NCBI RefSeq assembly: GCF_014843825.1
Contig: NZ_JHQR01000271.1
Location: 62,001 to 126,000, forward strand
Direction: 5' to 3'
From: Mesorhizobium silamurunense
Lineage (GTDB): Bacteria; Pseudomonadota; Alphaproteobacteria; Rhizobiales; Rhizobiaceae
DNA length: 64,000 bases
The position numbers and the translations under genes were made by a program. Positions 45,723 to 55,672 of the stretch are shown here, piece after piece. The first letter of the stretch is position 1. Every line of letters starts with the position of its first letter. Below the pieces are notes generated by a model, which saw only the letters and a list, made by a program, of their open reading frames with translations, had not been told where the DNA came from and did not search any database.

Positions 45723-46717
45723 TTGGTGCTGCCGCCCTGCAAACGAATTCGCGGATCAAGCAGCGCCAGCGCGAGGTCGGAAATCAGGACGCCGATGACC
45801 GTCAGGAAGGCGAGGAACATCAGGAATGACCCCGCCAGATACATGTCCTGGCTTTGCAGCGCCTTGATCAGCATCGGCCCGGTCGTTTCCAAAGACAGCA
45901 CGATCGCCGTGATTTCGGCGCCGGAGATGATGGCCGGCAGGATAGAGCCGATGTCTGAAATGAAGAAATTGAGCGCCATGCGCAGCGGATATTTGACCAG
46001 CGCCTTGAAGGGATGAAGGCCTTTGGCGCGCGCGGTCACGACATATTGCTTGTGGAGCTCATCGAGCAGATTGGCGCGTAGCCGCCGGATCATGCTTGCC
46101 GTGCCCCCGGTGCCGATGATCAAGACCGGGATCCAGAGATGGGCGAGGATCGACTTCGCCTTGGCCCAGCTCATCGGCTCGCCGAGATATTGCTGGTCCA
46201 TGAGATGGCCGATGGACGTGCCGAACCAGATGTTGGCGAAATACATCAGGATCAGTGCCAGCATGAAGTTTGGAATGGCAAGGCCTAGAAGGCCGAACAA
46301 CGTCAGGCCGTAGTCGCCCCAGCTGTATTGATGCGTGGCGGAGTACATGCCGATCGGAAAGGCGATGAGCCAGGTGAAGATGATCGTGACGAAGGAAACC
46401 AGCACGGTCAGCCACATTCGGTCACCGATGACATCGCGAACCGGCAGCTCATATTCGAAGGAATAGCCGAAATCGCCGTGCAGCATTCCGCCGACCCAGT
46501 AGAAGTAGCGAATGACCGGCGGCTTGTCGAAACCATACTCCTTCCGCATCATCTGGATGCGATCGGAATCCACCGCTTCGCCCTGAGCCCGAAGCTCGGA
46601 AACATAGCTGTCGAAATAGTCGCCTGGGGGAAGTTCGATGATCGTGAACACCAGCGCCGATATGATCAGCAGCGTTGGAACCATCACGGCGATGCGCCAG
46701 ACAATATATCGAAGCAC
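45719..46717 (-). CDS. Peptide-type ABC importer, permease 1 (DppB/YejB-like)
   Basis: A 332-residue inner-membrane permease of the DppB type: six spans, N-terminal 'YIVWRIAVMVPTLLIISAL' and coupling loop 'VTARAKGLHPFKALVKYPL' near residue 220. GTG start at 46717, 2 bases after the binding-protein stop. It forms the channel with permease 2. The order ATPase, binding protein, permease 1, permease 2 is a single leftward operon. Confidence 0.87.
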   Translation of the reverse strand: MLRYIVWRIAVMVPTLLIISALVFTIIELPPGDYFDSYVSELRAQGEAVDSDRIQMMRKEYGFDKPPVIRYFYWVGGMLHGDFGYSFEYELPVRDVIGDRMWLTVLVSFVTIIFTWLIAFPIGMYSATHQYSWGDYGLTLFGLLGLAIPNFMLALILMYFANIWFGTSIGHLMDQQYLGEPMSWAKAKSILAHLWIPVLIIGTGGTASMIRRLRANLLDELHKQYVVTARAKGLHPFKALVKYPLRMALNFFISDIGSILPAIISGAEITAIVLSLETTGPMLIKALQSQDMYLAGSFLMFLAFLTVIGVLISDLALALLDPRIRLQGGSTK

Positions 46718-46719
46718 GC

Positions 46720-48618
46720 TCAGGTCTCTCCAAGCCAGAATGTGTCCGGCATGTAGACACCGAAATAGGCGGTCGGGTCGTAGCCGTAGAGCGCCTTGTC
46801 AGGCAGATTGCGCAGCCGCGAGGACGCTAGAACCGGCTGATGCGTTCCGTTCACCGTGCCGATCGAAAACACCTGATCGGTGTAGATCGACAGCATTGAA
46901 TTCCAGATTTCGGCGCGCTCCGTGGCTTCGGTCGATTCGTTCCAGCGCTTGAGCAAAGCCATCAACTCGACCACAGGTGGAAGGTCGGGCGCCTCGCCGA
47001 CCGTGCCGTGAGACAAGTAGTGGGCACCCCAGAGCGGCCATTGCAGTTGGTCGTCGATGGTGGGGGCCAACTGGTACGGGTTCATGTCGGCGGTCGGCAC
47101 GCCATTGTCGATGCCCGACCAAATCGACATCATGATCTCGCCACCTAGCGCGCGGCTGCGGAAGATGTCGCGCTGCGAAGTCCGGACGAACAGGGCGATG
47201 CCGACCTGCCGCCAGTGATCGGTGATGAGTTCGAGCGCGTCGGTTTCCAGCGTGCTTTCGCCGGCCGTTTCCACGATGACCTGCGCCGGGCGTCCATCGG
47301 GAAGGATCCGCAGACCGTCATCGTCGCGCGCCTTAAGCCCGACCTCGTCGAGCAGGGCGTTGGCTCGGTCGGGATCGTGGGCGACCCAGGCTTTCGCGAA
47401 TTCCGGCCGGTAGAGCGGGCTCTCCGGCAGGACCGTATCGGCACTTTCCTGAGCCAATCCGTAGAACACGGCCAAATTGATCTCGCGCCTATCCACTGCG
47501 AGCGAAAGCGCGCGGCGCACGCGTACGTCGCGAAGAAGGCCACGCCACACCGGGTCGGCACAATTCAGATTGGGCAGCAGCGCCAGCCGCGAACCCTGTG
47601 TGCGTTTCCACAGGTGCATCTTCACCGGGTAGCGCTTCTCCGCGTCCTTCAGGAAGGCGTAGTCGGCAAAGTCGATTCCCATGCATTGCAGGTCGCTCTC
47701 GCCCGCACCGGTCTTGGCGGAAATGATCGCCGACGAGCTGACATTCATGACAACCCGGTCAATGTACGGCAGTTGCCGGCCATTCTCGTCTATTCGATGA
47801 AAGAACGGGTTCCGCTCGAAGACGAACTGCTCAGCCGGCGGCTTGGTCCGGTTCCGCCAGGGATCGAGCGTCGGCAGTTCCGGGTTCTCCGGTCGATACT
47901 GCCGCGACATGCGGATATGCAGGAGCGTCCATTTCTGGGCCCGGTTCTCCTCCATTAGGCCGGCGAGCCGGAATGGATCCTGGTATTTCTTGTGGAACTG
48001 CTTGAGATAGGCGGCCGGCAGAACAAGCGATAACGGCGAAGCAGCAGCGAGCTTGGGCAGGAAATCGGGATTGGGCGCATCCCAACTATAGCGGACCGTC
48101 AACGGATCGACGATCTCGAAGCGTGGCGGCTTGCCGTCCGCCAGCAGCGCCGGGGCGAGCCCGCCTTGCGAAAGCTCATCGTTGAGCCAGACATCTTCCC
48201 AGCAATAGCGAAAATCCTCCGGCGTCAGCAGGCTGCCGTCAGACCATTTATGTCCTTCCCGTATTTTGAAAGTGAAGACGCGATCATCCGCTACGTCGAA
48301 ACTTTCGAGAATGTCGGCTTGCAAGTTAAGCTTTTCATCATAGCCGACCAGGCGAGCATATCCGTAGATCGTCATCATCCGGATATCTTTCTGGCTGCCG
48401 ATGATCGTGCGCAGCGTGCCGCCATACTGGCCGGGCTGCCGGCCCATCGCAGCGAGATTCAACGCGCGCGGGCGCTTGGGCAGGCGTTCGGCGAGTGCCG
48501 GCAGCGCCCTGGCCTTCAGCTGCGGCTGAAGAAATTCCGGCTCCAGATCGCCGGCGCGCAACGTGCCCGGCAGAAATGCCGAAGCCATGAGCCCAAGGAC
48601 GGTGCGCCGGCTGATCAA
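46720..48618 (-). CDS. Peptide-type ABC importer, Tat-exported solute-binding protein
   Basis: A 632-residue family 5 extracellular solute-binding protein. It begins at TTG 48618, which overlaps the ATPase stop (TTGA); the frame upstream is the ATPase shadow. The signal '[17 protein letters not shown]' has a twin-arginine motif, so export by Tat is likely. Typical segments are 'RVRRALSLAVDRREINLAVF' shortened to 'ALSLAVDRREI' and 'EDFRYCWEDVW' in the ligand-binding domains. It binds a peptide or similar compound in the periplasm. Its size is larger than Dpp/Opp proteins and closer to YejA. Confidence 0.86.
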   Translation of the reverse strand: MISRRTVLGLMASAFLPGTLRAGDLEPEFLQPQLKARALPALAERLPKRPRALNLAAMGRQPGQYGGTLRTIIGSQKDIRMMTIYGYARLVGYDEKLNLQADILESFDVADDRVFTFKIREGHKWSDGSLLTPEDFRYCWEDVWLNDELSQGGLAPALLADGKPPRFEIVDPLTVRYSWDAPNPDFLPKLAAASPLSLVLPAAYLKQFHKKYQDPFRLAGLMEENRAQKWTLLHIRMSRQYRPENPELPTLDPWRNRTKPPAEQFVFERNPFFHRIDENGRQLPYIDRVVMNVSSSAIISAKTGAGESDLQCMGIDFADYAFLKDAEKRYPVKMHLWKRTQGSRLALLPNLNCADPVWRGLLRDVRVRRALSLAVDRREINLAVFYGLAQESADTVLPESPLYRPEFAKAWVAHDPDRANALLDEVGLKARDDDGLRILPDGRPAQVIVETAGESTLETDALELITDHWRQVGIALFVRTSQRDIFRSRALGGEIMMSIWSGIDNGVPTADMNPYQLAPTIDDQLQWPLWGAHYLSHGTVGEAPDLPPVVELMALLKRWNESTEATERAEIWNSMLSIYTDQVFSIGTVNGTHQPVLASSRLRNLPDKALYGYDPTAYFGVYMPDTFWLGET

Positions 48619-50507
48619 TGGCGTAGCTCGCTGACATCGGCCGAACGTCGGGCCAGCACGAGGTGGCCGCCGCCAAGATCGAGCGGCGACAGCATATCCT
48701 CGTCGCCCTCGTCGCGGAATTGCGGTCCCCATGCGCTGGTGTCGGAAGCGCCGCTGAGCTTCAGCGTCTTGAAATCCATCGGCCTGTCGAGATCGGGGAA
48801 AGGTACTGCGGCGACCAGTGAGCGCGTGTAGGGGTGGACCGGTTTCCTAAGCAGAATTTCGCGTGGCGCAAGCTCGACGATACGCCCGCCGCACATCACC
48901 GCGATGCGGTCTGCCATGTAGTCCACCACTGCCAGGTTGTGGGATATGAACAGGTAGGTCAGGCCCAGTTCCTTCTGCAGGTCCTTCAGAAGGTTCAGGA
49001 TCTGCGCCTGGACAGAGACATCGAGCGCCGAAACCGGCTCGTCGCAGATCAGTAGTTCAGGCCCCAGCGCCAACGCGCGCGCGATGCCGATACGCTGACG
49101 CTGCCCGCCGGAGAAACTATGCGGATAACGTTTGATGAAGCGCGGATCGAGCCCGATTGCCTGCATCAGGCTCTTGACCGTGGCGAGTCGGGACGCGGCA
49201 TTGCCGCGTTGATGGATTTCCAGCGGCTCGCTCAAGATGTTCTCCACCGTCATGCGAGGTGAAAGCGACGAAACCGGATCCTGGAAGACCATCTGGATTT
49301 TCGCGCGCATGCGCAGGGCGTCCCCCTCGCCTTCCAGGACGTCGATCGGTCCATCGCGGCCGTTGAAGATCACGGAGCCGCCGCTAGGGGTGACAGCCCG
49401 CATGAGGATCTTGCTGACGGTGGTTTTGCCGGAGCCGCTTTCGCCGACCAGACCCAGGCACTCACCCCGCCTGATATCGAAGCTCACGCCGTCCACGGCG
49501 CGAACGGAGGTTTGATGATCGCCGCCGAACCATCCGGACTTGCGGATGGTGAAGGTCTTTTTCAGATCCCTGACCGACAGCAGAATGTCGTCCGGCCCCT
49601 GCGATGCCGGCGCCGTCTGCTTGCCGAGCAGATTCTCGACATTCACCGGCACCTCGCGGAGCGCCTTTAGCCTTTCGCCAGGCTTCAGGTCGAAATGCGG
49701 AACGGCTGCCATCAGGCCCTTCAGGTAAGGGTGACCTGGCCGGCGGAATATCGCCTCGACAGGTCCCGCTTCCATGATCTCGCCATGGTAGATGACCACC
49801 ACCTCGTCGGCGACATTGGCGACCACGCCGAGGTCGTGCGTGATCAGCAGCATCGCCATGTTCAGCTTGGTCTGAAGCCCGCGCAGCAATTGCAGGATTT
49901 GCGCCTGGATGGTGACATCCAACGCCGTCGTCGGCTCGTCAGCGATCAACAGGGCGGGCCGGCAGATAAGCGCCATGGCGATCATGGCGCGTTGACGCAA
50001 CCCTCCCGAAAGTTCAAAGGGATACATGTCATAGGCGCGCTTGGGATTGGGAAAGCCGACGAGGCTGAGCATTTCCTCGGTCCGCGCCTTGCGCTCCGCC
50101 CGAGCCATGGGCGTATGAATCTGCAGGGATTCACTGACCTGGTTGCCGATCGTGTGCAACGGCGACAGCGATGTCATCGGCTCCTGAAAGATCTTGCCGA
50201 TACGGCTGCCTCTCAACGCGCGGATTTCGGGTCCATCACGCGGCATCTGCAGGATATCCTGCGTCGTGCCGGGCTTTTCAGGGTCGGAAAACAGAATACG
50301 GCCGCGAACATGGGCTGTGTTCGGCAAAATGCCCATCACTGCCTGGCTGAGAACCGATTTTCCGGAACCTGACTCGCCCACAAGCGCGGTAACCTTGCCG
50401 GGCAGGACGCGAAGATTTGCGCGCCTGACGGCATGCAACGGTCCCCCGATAATGGCAAAAGAGATGCCAACATCCTCGATCCGCAGCAGATCAACGCCCG
50501 AATTCAT
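48615..50507 (-). CDS. Peptide-type ABC importer, fused double ATPase
   Basis: A 630-residue protein with two complete nucleotide-binding domains, like YejF/DppD-DppF fusions. Domain 1: Walker A '[12 protein letters not shown]' near residue 45, signature '[15 protein letters not shown]', Walker B '[12 protein letters not shown]'. Domain 2: '[12 protein letters not shown]', '[15 protein letters not shown]', '[12 protein letters not shown]'. It powers the importer encoded downstream. Start at ATG 50507 or GTG 50513 cannot be decided; the ribosome site is weak. Confidence 0.88.
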   Translation of the reverse strand: MNSGVDLLRIEDVGISFAIIGGPLHAVRRANLRVLPGKVTALVGESGSGKSVLSQAVMGILPNTAHVRGRILFSDPEKPGTTQDILQMPRDGPEIRALRGSRIGKIFQEPMTSLSPLHTIGNQVSESLQIHTPMARAERKARTEEMLSLVGFPNPKRAYDMYPFELSGGLRQRAMIAMALICRPALLIADEPTTALDVTIQAQILQLLRGLQTKLNMAMLLITHDLGVVANVADEVVVIYHGEIMEAGPVEAIFRRPGHPYLKGLMAAVPHFDLKPGERLKALREVPVNVENLLGKQTAPASQGPDDILLSVRDLKKTFTIRKSGWFGGDHQTSVRAVDGVSFDIRRGECLGLVGESGSGKTTVSKILMRAVTPSGGSVIFNGRDGPIDVLEGEGDALRMRAKIQMVFQDPVSSLSPRMTVENILSEPLEIHQRGNAASRLATVKSLMQAIGLDPRFIKRYPHSFSGGQRQRIGIARALALGPELLICDEPVSALDVSVQAQILNLLKDLQKELGLTYLFISHNLAVVDYMADRIAVMCGGRIVELAPREILLRKPVHPYTRSLVAAVPFPDLDRPMDFKTLKLSGASDTSAWGPQFRDEGDEDMLSPLDLGGGHLVLARRSADVSELRH

Positions 50508-50650
50508 TCTCACACCAGCCCCACTCTGGCAGGTCCAGAAAGCGAGACTAGCGCATTGCCAGCCTAGAGCAACTTGGATTCGAAACGGACGCCGGCGGCG
50601 GGACCGGCGACCGGACGCCTACCAAAGGCGTTCGGATCAGATCGTGGCGG

Positions 50651-51991
50651 TTACTGGAGCTTCCTCGGGTCGCCCGCCGATAGCCGCGCGGCATCACGGT
50701 GAAGCAGCATGACCTGCTCGGCGTCCGATCTTCGGTCGTAAATCGGCTCCAGCGCACCGTCTTCATCGAGTGCGAGAGCACCCGACAGATCGGGTGAAAG
50801 CACCGTCAGCTTCTGCTTGATGCCTGCCAGTTCCTCGTTGCCGAGCGTCAGCCAGCTGTTGGCGCCGCAATAGCTGGCGAAGTCTTTGCTGGCGAGAACG
50901 CTGTGCGGATATTTCTTGGTCAGGATCTGGAGACGCTGGACCTCGTTTACAGCCGAGCCGAAGACAGAGAATGTGAGCCGGTCGGTAAGCCCGACATTGC
51001 CGAACATCACATTGCCGACATGCAGGCCGATACCAAATTTTATGTCGGATAACCCCTTTTCCTTTCTTCGCAGATTGAGATCCATCATGCGCGCGGTGGC
51101 CTTGTGCGCTGCCGTAAGAGCAGCCTGGCAGGCGATCTCGGACTGCGAGCGGTGCCTTTCGCAAGGGTAGACGGCAATGAAGCCGTCCCCTATGAAACTC
51201 ATGATCTGCCCGCCTTTGCGATTGAAAGGTGCAGCAACGGCGTCGAAAAACTGGTTCAGCGTATCGATATAGATTTCGCGGCCGGAGGTTTCGGCAAGCC
51301 TTGACGACCCGCGCATATCGCCCATGACCAGTGCGGCCCGGATTGTATCGCCCTCGCCGCGCTTGATCTGACCGTCAAGCACGCGCCTGCCGGCGTCGCC
51401 GCCGAGATAAGTGGTCATCATGTTGTCGGCGAGCTTGGTGAGCACCGCCATCTTGGTTGCGATCGCGAGATGGCTCTGAATGCGCAGCAGCGCCGAAATC
51501 ATGCTCTCGCTGAAGCCTGCGGCGCTGTCGGTGGACCAAGACCCCATCATGCCCTGACTGGTGTTGCCATTGAAGGGAAGGACGAAAGCCATGTAGTCGG
51601 TGACGCCCATAAGCCTGAGATCATCGAAAACAGGAAACTCCGGCGGCACCGACGGGTCGAGCCGGCGTCGCAGATGGTCGAGCTTATTGCTCAGCAGATG
51701 GTAGTATGGGCTGGTCAGGAATCTGTCAGACGGCACGCCGGGCTTACTGCGGAAGCTTTCCACTTCCATGCCCTGGCCGCGAGCCCAGGTGAAGCCAAGC
51801 GCATCATAAAGCGGATGAAGCATCGAAAAGCTCAAATGCACCCGCTTCAGCGGCAGGCCGGCAGCAGCCAGCCGTTCGCAAAAGCCTTTTACCAATGTTT
51901 CCAGGTCGTTGCCCGCAAGCGCCGATTGGTTCAGCCAATCGGCAACCTTATCCATGAGAATGGTGGAAATTTCTGCTTGCGCTGTACTCAT
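50651..51991 (-). CDS. Class III nucleotide cyclase with GAF-like N-terminus
   Basis: A 446-residue protein from ATG 51991. Residues about 1-200 form a sensor region with GAF-like pattern; residues about 225-400 hold a class III cyclase domain with metal Asp residues in 'VMGDMRGSSRL' and 'FIGDGFIAVY' and the Asn/Arg pair in 'SAVNEVQRLQ'. All core residues are kept. It is leftward, 143 bases upstream of the importer operon, and could report on a cytosolic signal linked to peptide uptake (inference). One of five cyclase-domain genes in 22 kb. Confidence 0.85.
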   Translation of the reverse strand: MSTAQAEISTILMDKVADWLNQSALAGNDLETLVKGFCERLAAAGLPLKRVHLSFSMLHPLYDALGFTWARGQGMEVESFRSKPGVPSDRFLTSPYYHLLSNKLDHLRRRLDPSVPPEFPVFDDLRLMGVTDYMAFVLPFNGNTSQGMMGSWSTDSAAGFSESMISALLRIQSHLAIATKMAVLTKLADNMMTTYLGGDAGRRVLDGQIKRGEGDTIRAALVMGDMRGSSRLAETSGREIYIDTLNQFFDAVAAPFNRKGGQIMSFIGDGFIAVYPCERHRSQSEIACQAALTAAHKATARMMDLNLRRKEKGLSDIKFGIGLHVGNVMFGNVGLTDRLTFSVFGSAVNEVQRLQILTKKYPHSVLASKDFASYCGANSWLTLGNEELAGIKQKLTVLSPDLSGALALDEDGALEPIYDRRSDAEQVMLLHRDAARLSAGDPRKLQ

Positions 51992-52256
51992 GCTCTCTCG
52001 CAACCCGCCGAAAACGGAGCCATTATCCGTTGATCCGCCATAACACAGTTCGCCAACGACCCAAAGGTAAGCCCCCGGAAGTCAAAGAGGCAGGCTTCGG
52101 CGGCAAAAGCGGCGAAGAATTTCCCGGATGACTGTCTTTGCGGCCAAGGAGCAGGCGCAACTGCATCTATGTTCTGTGGCGTTATGTGGCGAGGCTGCCG
52201 GCGGAGTGCAATCATGATCCTGACATCGGGCAAAAAATTCGCCGGCTCAGACGCCG
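51992..52256. promoter_or_regulatory. Region upstream of GAF-cyclase gene
   Basis: About 265 bases between the cyclase start and the nucleotide-sugar dehydrogenase remnant. No gene seen. It should contain the promoter of the cyclase gene. Confidence 0.35.
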
Positions 52257-52497
52257 TCAGGCCTTCAAGACCGTCTCTCCGTCCAGCCCGAGGCTGCCAA
52301 AAACATTGCGTGTGTCGACGATCAGAAGGGCGTGATCAGCGATCGTCTGATAGTCGATCGCGTCGTGGTCGGTTGCAGCGACGACAGCACCCGACATAGC
52401 CTAGTCCGATCACGCCGGCTTGCGCGGCGCGCGTATCGATCGTGAGGCGTCCAAAAATCTGCTTCCCGTCAAATTCGGACAGGCTGTCCGTTCCCAT
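52257..52497 (-). pseudogene. Nucleotide-sugar dehydrogenase remnant with internal deletion
   Basis: Reading leftward from ATG 52497, the first codons give 'LTIDTRAAQAGVIGLGYVG', the N-terminus of a UDP-sugar 6-dehydrogenase with the NAD-binding GxGxxG. At about 52395 the sequence jumps, with a frame change, to 'GAVVAATDHDAIDYQ' and 'ALLIVDTRNVFGSLGL', the end of the same kind of protein, with TGA at 52257-52259. About 350 codons in the middle are missing. It is a scar of a deleted gene of the WbpA/WecC class, different from the intact enzyme near 9.6 kb. Confidence 0.7.
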
Positions 52498-52568
52498 GGC
52501 GAGGCTCACTTGGTTCTAAGAACCATGGCCGAGGCATATTGCGGAAGATCGATTTCCGCAGGCCGTCA

Positions 52569-53735
52569 TCAAACCGGCACCTTCGCCTTCAGGCTTGCGG
52601 CAGCCATTGCATAGCCGCCGGCGGCGCCATCGATGAAATGAACGTGATCGCGCTGCAGCGGCGAGGCGACGAGGCATGTCATCAAGGCCGATTTCTGGCG
52701 GTGCAGGCCATAGGTGCAGATGCCGGCCTCTTCCGCCTGTTTCAGCCGGTTCTCGATCCGTTGCAACACATCCGCGTCAACGTCGATGGTCATCTTCAAG
52801 CCGTCGTCGAACTTCCGGAAATCCGAATTGCTCGCCACGTCGCGTTTGTAGATCTTGGGATCGAAACGGCCGATGGTCCAGCCATATCTATCGGTGACAG
52901 CCGTAAGCGTCATCAGGAACACTATCCACAGCTTCGACAGCCACCGCCGTCCTGGCGGCGCCACGGCCCGCGCCTCGATATCCAGGCCGGCGGGCAGCAA
53001 ACTGTAGCCCGGCCCGTTCACTGGCACCGGGTGGCCATCGCGTTCCTGCCTGCCGGCAAGGGCGATAATGTCGGAAGCCAGGAACTGAAAACCGCGCAAG
53101 TCGCGCGACGCCCCCGGTATGGCTATGATCGAGACGATTTCGCCATGCCGAGCTTCGATTGGGTTCCAGCGGCAGGAGAGGCCGGTCAGGTCCGGCCGCG
53201 TGCCGGCCGGCGCAGGATCGATGCGGTAGCGCCCCGCTTTCATCTCGGCTTCCGCCCAACTGCCGCCACCGCCGGCGAACATGGCATAGAAGACCGCTTC
53301 GGAGGCCTGGAACCTCGCCACGCGAACGTCGAGGCCTTGCGCTCTTATATCCTTTATCGGCACGATTGCGGCACGCAAGGTCAGGTCCAGTTCGTCCGCC
53401 ACCCATCTTTGGACAGCGGCCAGCGCGTTGCGGGTGATCTCCAGCGCCGAGCCGGGAAACGCCACGAGCGCGCCGTCGCCGCCGAAGACAAAGGGAAGAT
53501 CTTGCCGACGCAGCGCATTGAGCAGCGCCGAAATGACGCTGGCGCCGGCCATATTGACGGTTTTATAGCGCCCAGCCTCGATCGCCTTGGTCGAGCCGAC
53601 GATGTCGGCGGTGGCCAGCGCCCAGCCATCGGGGAGAGGCCGATAGTTGTCGATATCGGCAACGCTTTCGAACTTTGCGAAGACCGGCAGAGAAGCGACA
53701 AACGGGTCGGACGCGGCAGGTGTTTCCATGAGCAT
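52569..53735 (-). CDS. DUF3095 family protein (nucleotide-cyclase-like)
   Basis: About 388 residues from ATG 53735 (53729 is equally possible). Its N-terminal half resembles a cyclase homology domain, with Asp in 'LATADIVGSTKAI' and 'FVFGGDGALVAFP', and it matches the DUF3095 class, which is annotated as adenylate cyclase-like. The Asn/Arg pair typical of active class III cyclases is not obvious. A hydrophobic segment ('LWIVFLMTLTAVT') lies near residue 280. It may be an active cyclase or a nucleotide-sensing relative. Divergent from the GT4 gene, sharing an 86-base gap. Confidence 0.78.
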   Translation of the reverse strand: MLMETPAASDPFVASLPVFAKFESVADIDNYRPLPDGWALATADIVGSTKAIEAGRYKTVNMAGASVISALLNALRRQDLPFVFGGDGALVAFPGSALEITRNALAAVQRWVADELDLTLRAAIVPIKDIRAQGLDVRVARFQASEAVFYAMFAGGGGSWAEAEMKAGRYRIDPAPAGTRPDLTGLSCRWNPIEARHGEIVSIIAIPGASRDLRGFQFLASDIIALAGRQERDGHPVPVNGPGYSLLPAGLDIEARAVAPPGRRWLSKLWIVFLMTLTAVTDRYGWTIGRFDPKIYKRDVASNSDFRKFDDGLKMTIDVDADVLQRIENRLKQAEEAGICTYGLHRQKSALMTCLVASPLQRDHVHFIDGAAGGYAMAAASLKAKVPV

Positions 53736-53821
53736 CAAATAGCACATTCCACTGCTTGAAGGTGAAGTCGATCGTGCTTCGAAATTGACTTGCGCTGGCG
53801 TTCCGATGATAGGGTTCGGCG
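53736..53821. promoter_or_regulatory. Short divergent promoter gap
   Basis: The 86 bases between the DUF3095 gene and the glycosyltransferase gene must contain both promoters. 'TGATAGGG' next to the glycosyltransferase start is AT-rich. No dyad or operator was seen. Confidence 0.3.
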
Positions 53822-54910
53822 ATGCGAATTGCCTTCTACGCGCCGCTGAAGTCACCCAATCATCCCGTCGCCTCCGGCGACCGCCAGATGGCACGGATGC
53901 TGGTCAAGGCGCTGGAGCATGGAGGGCATAGCGTCGAACTGGCATCCGAATTGCGCTTCTATCTACGGGAACCGGAGTCGAAAAGTTTCGATGCGCTCAA
54001 GATCGAGGCCGAAGATGAAGCCGCGCGGCTGACAAGGCTTTGGGATCGTGACGGCAAGCCCGATCTGTGGTTCTCCTATCATCCCTATTACAAGGCGCCC
54101 GACCTGATCGGGCCCGCGCTGGCATCGGCCTTTGCTGTCCCCTATGTGACAGCGGAAGCCTCCTATTCGAGGCGGCGCAATGCCGGTTTGTGGGCCGATA
54201 CGCAAGCGTTGGTGGCGCGAGCCGTCGAACAGGCGGCGCTGAACGTCTGCTTCACGCAAAGGGATCGTCAGGGACTGGCAGATGCGATACCCGGCGCCGC
54301 TTTCGGCATGCTTTCGCCCTTCATCGACACATCGGTATTCCGAGAGACGCCGGCTCGGGGTAGTCCGACGCGCCTCGTTACCGTCGCCATGATGCGCCCG
54401 GGCGACAAAGTCGAAAGCTATCGCATGCTGGCGCAAGCGCTCGGTTCGATCGGCCACCTGCCCTGGACCATGTCGGTCGTCGGGGACGGGCCTGCCCGTG
54501 AAGAGGTCAAAGCGCAATTCGTCGGCTTGCCCGCCGACCGTATCGAATGGCTTGGCGCGATCGAGCCGGCCGCCGTGCCGGATGTCCTCTACAGCGGGGG
54601 AATTTACGTCTGGCCGGGTTTCGGCGAGGCCTATGGCGTTGCCTATCTTGAAGCACAGGCCGCCGGCCTTCCGGTGGTGGCTCAGGACATCGCGGGCGTG
54701 CCGGAGGTCGTGCGAGATGGCCAGGCTGGGTTTCTCACCCCGCCGGACGATGTGGCGGCGTTCGCTTCTGCCATTGAAAGGCTTCTGGTCCGTAACGACG
54801 AAAGAACCATCATGGCTGCAGAAGCCAGACGTTTCATCCTCGAAGAACGTTCCCTCGGTGCTGCGGCGGCGCGTCTGGCCGAACTTCTTGCGAGGATCCC
54901 GGCTTCATGA
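53822..54910 (+). CDS. Family 4 glycosyltransferase
   Basis: A 362-residue GT-B enzyme. The N-terminal half begins 'MRIAFYAPLKSPNHPVASGD', the C-terminal half has 'VVGDGPAREEVKAQF', 'WPGFGEAYGVAYLEAQAAG' (the E-x7-E motif, core 'GEAYGVAYLEA') and 'GLPVVAQDIAGVPEVV'. It moves an activated sugar to an acceptor and keeps the anomeric configuration. The stop overlaps the next ATG (ATGA), so it is coupled to the deacetylase gene. Confidence 0.88.
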   Translation: MRIAFYAPLKSPNHPVASGDRQMARMLVKALEHGGHSVELASELRFYLREPESKSFDALKIEAEDEAARLTRLWDRDGKPDLWFSYHPYYKAPDLIGPALASAFAVPYVTAEASYSRRRNAGLWADTQALVARAVEQAALNVCFTQRDRQGLADAIPGAAFGMLSPFIDTSVFRETPARGSPTRLVTVAMMRPGDKVESYRMLAQALGSIGHLPWTMSVVGDGPAREEVKAQFVGLPADRIEWLGAIEPAAVPDVLYSGGIYVWPGFGEAYGVAYLEAQAAGLPVVAQDIAGVPEVVRDGQAGFLTPPDDVAAFASAIERLLVRNDERTIMAAEARRFILEERSLGAAAARLAELLARIPAS

Positions 54911-55671
54911 CATCCGATCAGATCTGGCAACCCTTGGTGGAAGAACTGGCGTGCCGGCAACGGGCGGACCGTAAGGCAGAATTCTGGCTGCGCGACGATG
55001 ACGCCGTGGATCCGACGCCTGCGCTTGATCGGCTGCTCGACCTCACCGGTGAATTCGCGGTTCCGGTCACTCTGGCCGTCATTCCGGCCATGACTGATGA
55101 GAAGCTTGTCACCCGGCTTGACGAGGCGCCGCATGCCACGGTCGCCATCCATGGCTGGGCGCACCGAAATCATGCGCCCGAGGACCAGAAAAAGCAGGAG
55201 CTCGGCCCGCATCGGCCACGCGAGGCGGTGCTCGATGATCTGGCTCGCGGGCTGTCGCACGTAACCGGCCTGCACGGCGCACGTGCCGTTCCGATGCTGG
55301 TGCCACCCTGGAACAGGATCGACGCCGGCTTGGTATCCGACCTTGGATCGATAGGATTTGCGGCATTGTCGGTCTATGGGCCGCCGAAGCCGGCTTCGCT
55401 GGCGGTCATCAACAGCAATGTCGACATCATGGATTGGCATGGCACGCGCGGTTGCCGCGATCATGGCGTGTTGGTTCAGGCCATTATCGCGCAACTGCGG
55501 CATGCATTCGACGGCGGCGAACCGGTCGGCCTGCTCACCCACCATCTTGTACATGATGAATCGGCCTGGCTTTTCCTCGAACGGCTGTTCACAGTCACCG
55601 CACAGACTGAAGCCTGCGCATGGCTTCCGATCAAGACATTGATTGGGCGCTATGCCGGTGGAGGAAAATAA
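54907..55671 (+). CDS. Polysaccharide deacetylase-like protein
   Basis: A 254-residue protein of the NodB/CE4-like fold family. 'EFWLRDDDAVDP' supplies an acidic motif near residue 27, 'VAIHGWAHRNHAP' gives the metal-binding His-x3-His pattern near 79, and 'LVPPWNRID' resembles motif 3. It probably removes an acetyl group from a sugar in the cytoplasm, as no signal peptide is seen. Translationally coupled to the GT4, so both act on one intermediate (inference). Confidence 0.8.
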   Translation: MTSDQIWQPLVEELACRQRADRKAEFWLRDDDAVDPTPALDRLLDLTGEFAVPVTLAVIPAMTDEKLVTRLDEAPHATVAIHGWAHRNHAPEDQKKQELGPHRPREAVLDDLARGLSHVTGLHGARAVPMLVPPWNRIDAGLVSDLGSIGFAALSVYGPPKPASLAVINSNVDIMDWHGTRGCRDHGVLVQAIIAQLRHAFDGGEPVGLLTHHLVHDESAWLFLERLFTVTAQTEACAWLPIKTLIGRYAGGGK

Positions 55672-55672
55672 C

